A stretch of 7,499 nt of DNA. Source: Planctomycetota bacterium (lineage in GTDB: Bacteria; Planctomycetota; PUPC01; JACPCR01). Under the pieces are notes generated by a model. That model ran no database searches and was not told the origin of the DNA. It worked only from the letters and a program-made list of their open reading frames with translations. The stretch spans positions 1-7,499 of the forward strand of contig JASLXP010000192.1 in assembly GCA_030740295.1 (NCBI GenBank). Reading direction: 5' to 3'. Position numbers and translations under genes: made by a program. This document shows positions 6,865 through 7,499 of this stretch, piece by piece (within the stretch, counting starts at the first letter, position 1; every line of letters starts with the position of its first letter).

Positions 6865-7413
6865 CTAAATGAAGCCAACGTTGAAGAAACCCATGAGCGC
6901 CCAATAGAAGATCCCGGCGACGAGGATCAGGCCGCACCGGCCGTGCATCAGGCGCGGCACTCCCTCAGCGTGCAATTCCTCTTTCAGGATGCTCATGACG
7001 TAACTGATGGCCAGCCAACCCAGGCCGGTTCCGGCCACTGGCAACAGATAGTCTAAAAGAGGCAACCGACCGGCATGATCGAGGAGCGGAATTCCAAGTA
7101 ACGTCAGAACGCCTGCTCCAAGTAACAGTGGAGAATGCTCTGCCTCCGAGTCGGCACACAACCTATGGACGCCAGCCAGCCCGGCAACTCCCATCATCCC
7201 CAGGACGATGAAGATGTAGGTTTGAGAAGTCATCTGATCGAACTGCCAGGGAATCAGTAACCAGCGCGCTGTCATCCAGAGAGCCAGCGAGGCAATGACG
7301 TAAAGGCCGACCAGGCCGAGCCGCCCTCGAAATGCCTGCCGGCTCCAACTCGGACAGCCGGACGCTATGTCCACCAGGATGGCCAGGAATATAAAATCGA
7401 TGAGATGCCTCAT
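6865..7413 (-). CDS. Divergent RnfA-like membrane subunit lacking one cluster cysteine
   Basis: A 182-residue membrane protein with about six hydrophobic segments that can be aligned end to end with RnfA (193 aa in E. coli). Matches include GCP (19-21) in place of GLCP, WLLIPWQF against WILIPLNL, HSPLLL against TSPVLY, and a C-terminal block with ILKEELHAEGVPRLMHG, LILVAGI and ALMGF that closely follows RnfA's IRERL-VP-F-G, LITAGL and AFMGF. RnfA and RnfE are inverted-topology partners that share an intramembrane [2Fe-2S] cluster. C20 corresponds to the first ligand. The expected second one, in the LPL-TTNC motif, falls where this protein reads LLGIPLLDH, without cysteine; C86 and C160 are elsewhere. 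The twin-Asn of the first helix is also gone. The start overlaps the preceding stop as ATGA, and GGGAGG (7427-7432) lies a rather long 13 bases upstream. The family is likely; A versus E is inferred from the C-terminal block. Confidence 0.68.
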   Translation of the reverse strand: MRHLIDFIFLAILVDIASGCPSWSRQAFRGRLGLVGLYVIASLALWMTARWLLIPWQFDQMTSQTYIFIVLGMMGVAGLAGVHRLCADSEAEHSPLLLGAGVLTLLGIPLLDHAGRLPLLDYLLPVAGTGLGWLAISYVMSILKEELHAEGVPRLMHGRCGLILVAGIFYWALMGFFNVGFI

Positions 7414-7499
7414 GTGTGCGCCTTATCCTCCCGCAGCAAGGCACCTGTCAGGCCCGCCACCAGAAAGACTCCGCCCGGGTACAACAGGATGGTCAGTTG
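7410..7499 (-). CDS. C-terminal end of a membrane protein, probably RnfE-like (cut by window edge)
   Basis: The minus strand is open from the right edge to a TGA at 7412-7410, giving 29 visible residues: a hydrophobic segment with LLYPGGVFLVAGLTGALL, then the polar tail REDKAHT. The segment resembles the last helix of RnfE/NqrD (a P-P-G-A-F-I...G-L-x-L-A pattern in E. coli RnfE). The position directly before an RnfA-like gene also fits, since E precedes A in rnfCDGEAB-type operons. The TGA overlaps the next start codon as ATGA, which indicates translational coupling. A similar YPGG string occurs in NuoH/HycD-type proteins, but there it lies near the N-terminus, which does not fit here. Twenty-nine residues are too few for certainty. 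Confidence 0.45.
   Translation of the reverse strand, partial: QLTILLYPGGVFLVAGLTGALLREDKAHT

Noticed and set aside
7410..7499. NuoH/HycD-like reading of the YPGG segment at the right edge
   Set aside because: In those proteins the motif lies near the N-terminus, but here the chain ends 20 residues after it; an RnfE-like C-terminus fits better with the neighbours.

Overview
The window is gene-dense bacterial DNA with moderately high GC (mid-to-high 50s percent, judged by eye). It holds eight protein-coding genes, two of them cut by the window edges. There is no RNA gene, insertion sequence, CRISPR array or phage gene that I can support. The mix of genes (a sugar-acid-dehydratase-like enolase-superfamily enzyme, a non-HemE URO-D-family protein, an Rnf-type redox pump and a class III PPK2), together with mostly absent Shine-Dalgarno sequences, suggests an environmental bacterium. 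A PVC-group lineage (Verrucomicrobiota, Kiritimatiellota, Lentisphaerota) or a similar little-cultured phylum would fit. This placement is inference; no marker gene here proves it.

Left third (1-3132). The 3' part of an L-threonine 3-dehydrogenase gene (tdh) is followed, after a 141-bp spacer with a small hairpin and a three-copy heptamer repeat, by an enolase-superfamily gene resembling galactonate dehydratase. Its stop codon abuts that of a convergent class V aminotransferase-fold gene: both stops lie in one palindromic TGATCA. These enzymes point to catabolism of amino acids and sugar acids.

Middle (3133-5876). A 107-bp divergent intergenic region leads rightward into a 199-residue protein that is only the IMP cyclohydrolase half of PurH, with all four expected catalytic residues and no AICAR transformylase half. 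It is followed closely by a class III polyphosphate kinase 2, which in characterised relatives recharges AMP and ADP with polyphosphate. Next comes a URO-D-family protein that lacks the HemE N-terminal signature but keeps a His-x-Cys motif of the MtaA/methyltransferase type. De novo purine synthesis and nucleotide phosphorylation are thus side by side.

Right third (5882-7499, minus strand). This is the distal end of an operon for an Rnf-like ion-translocating electron-transfer complex. In transcription order it holds the last codons of a probable RnfE-like subunit, an RnfA-like subunit overlapping it by ATGA, and an RnfD-like subunit with an intact covalent-flavin motif. The RnfA-like protein is divergent and lacks one of the two cysteines expected to ligate the intramembrane iron-sulphur cluster. 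The operon ends 5 bp from the stop of the convergent URO-D-family gene.

The two strongest leads are the stand-alone IMP cyclohydrolase beside PPK2 and the divergent Rnf module. I did not find a clearly new defence or mobile system.
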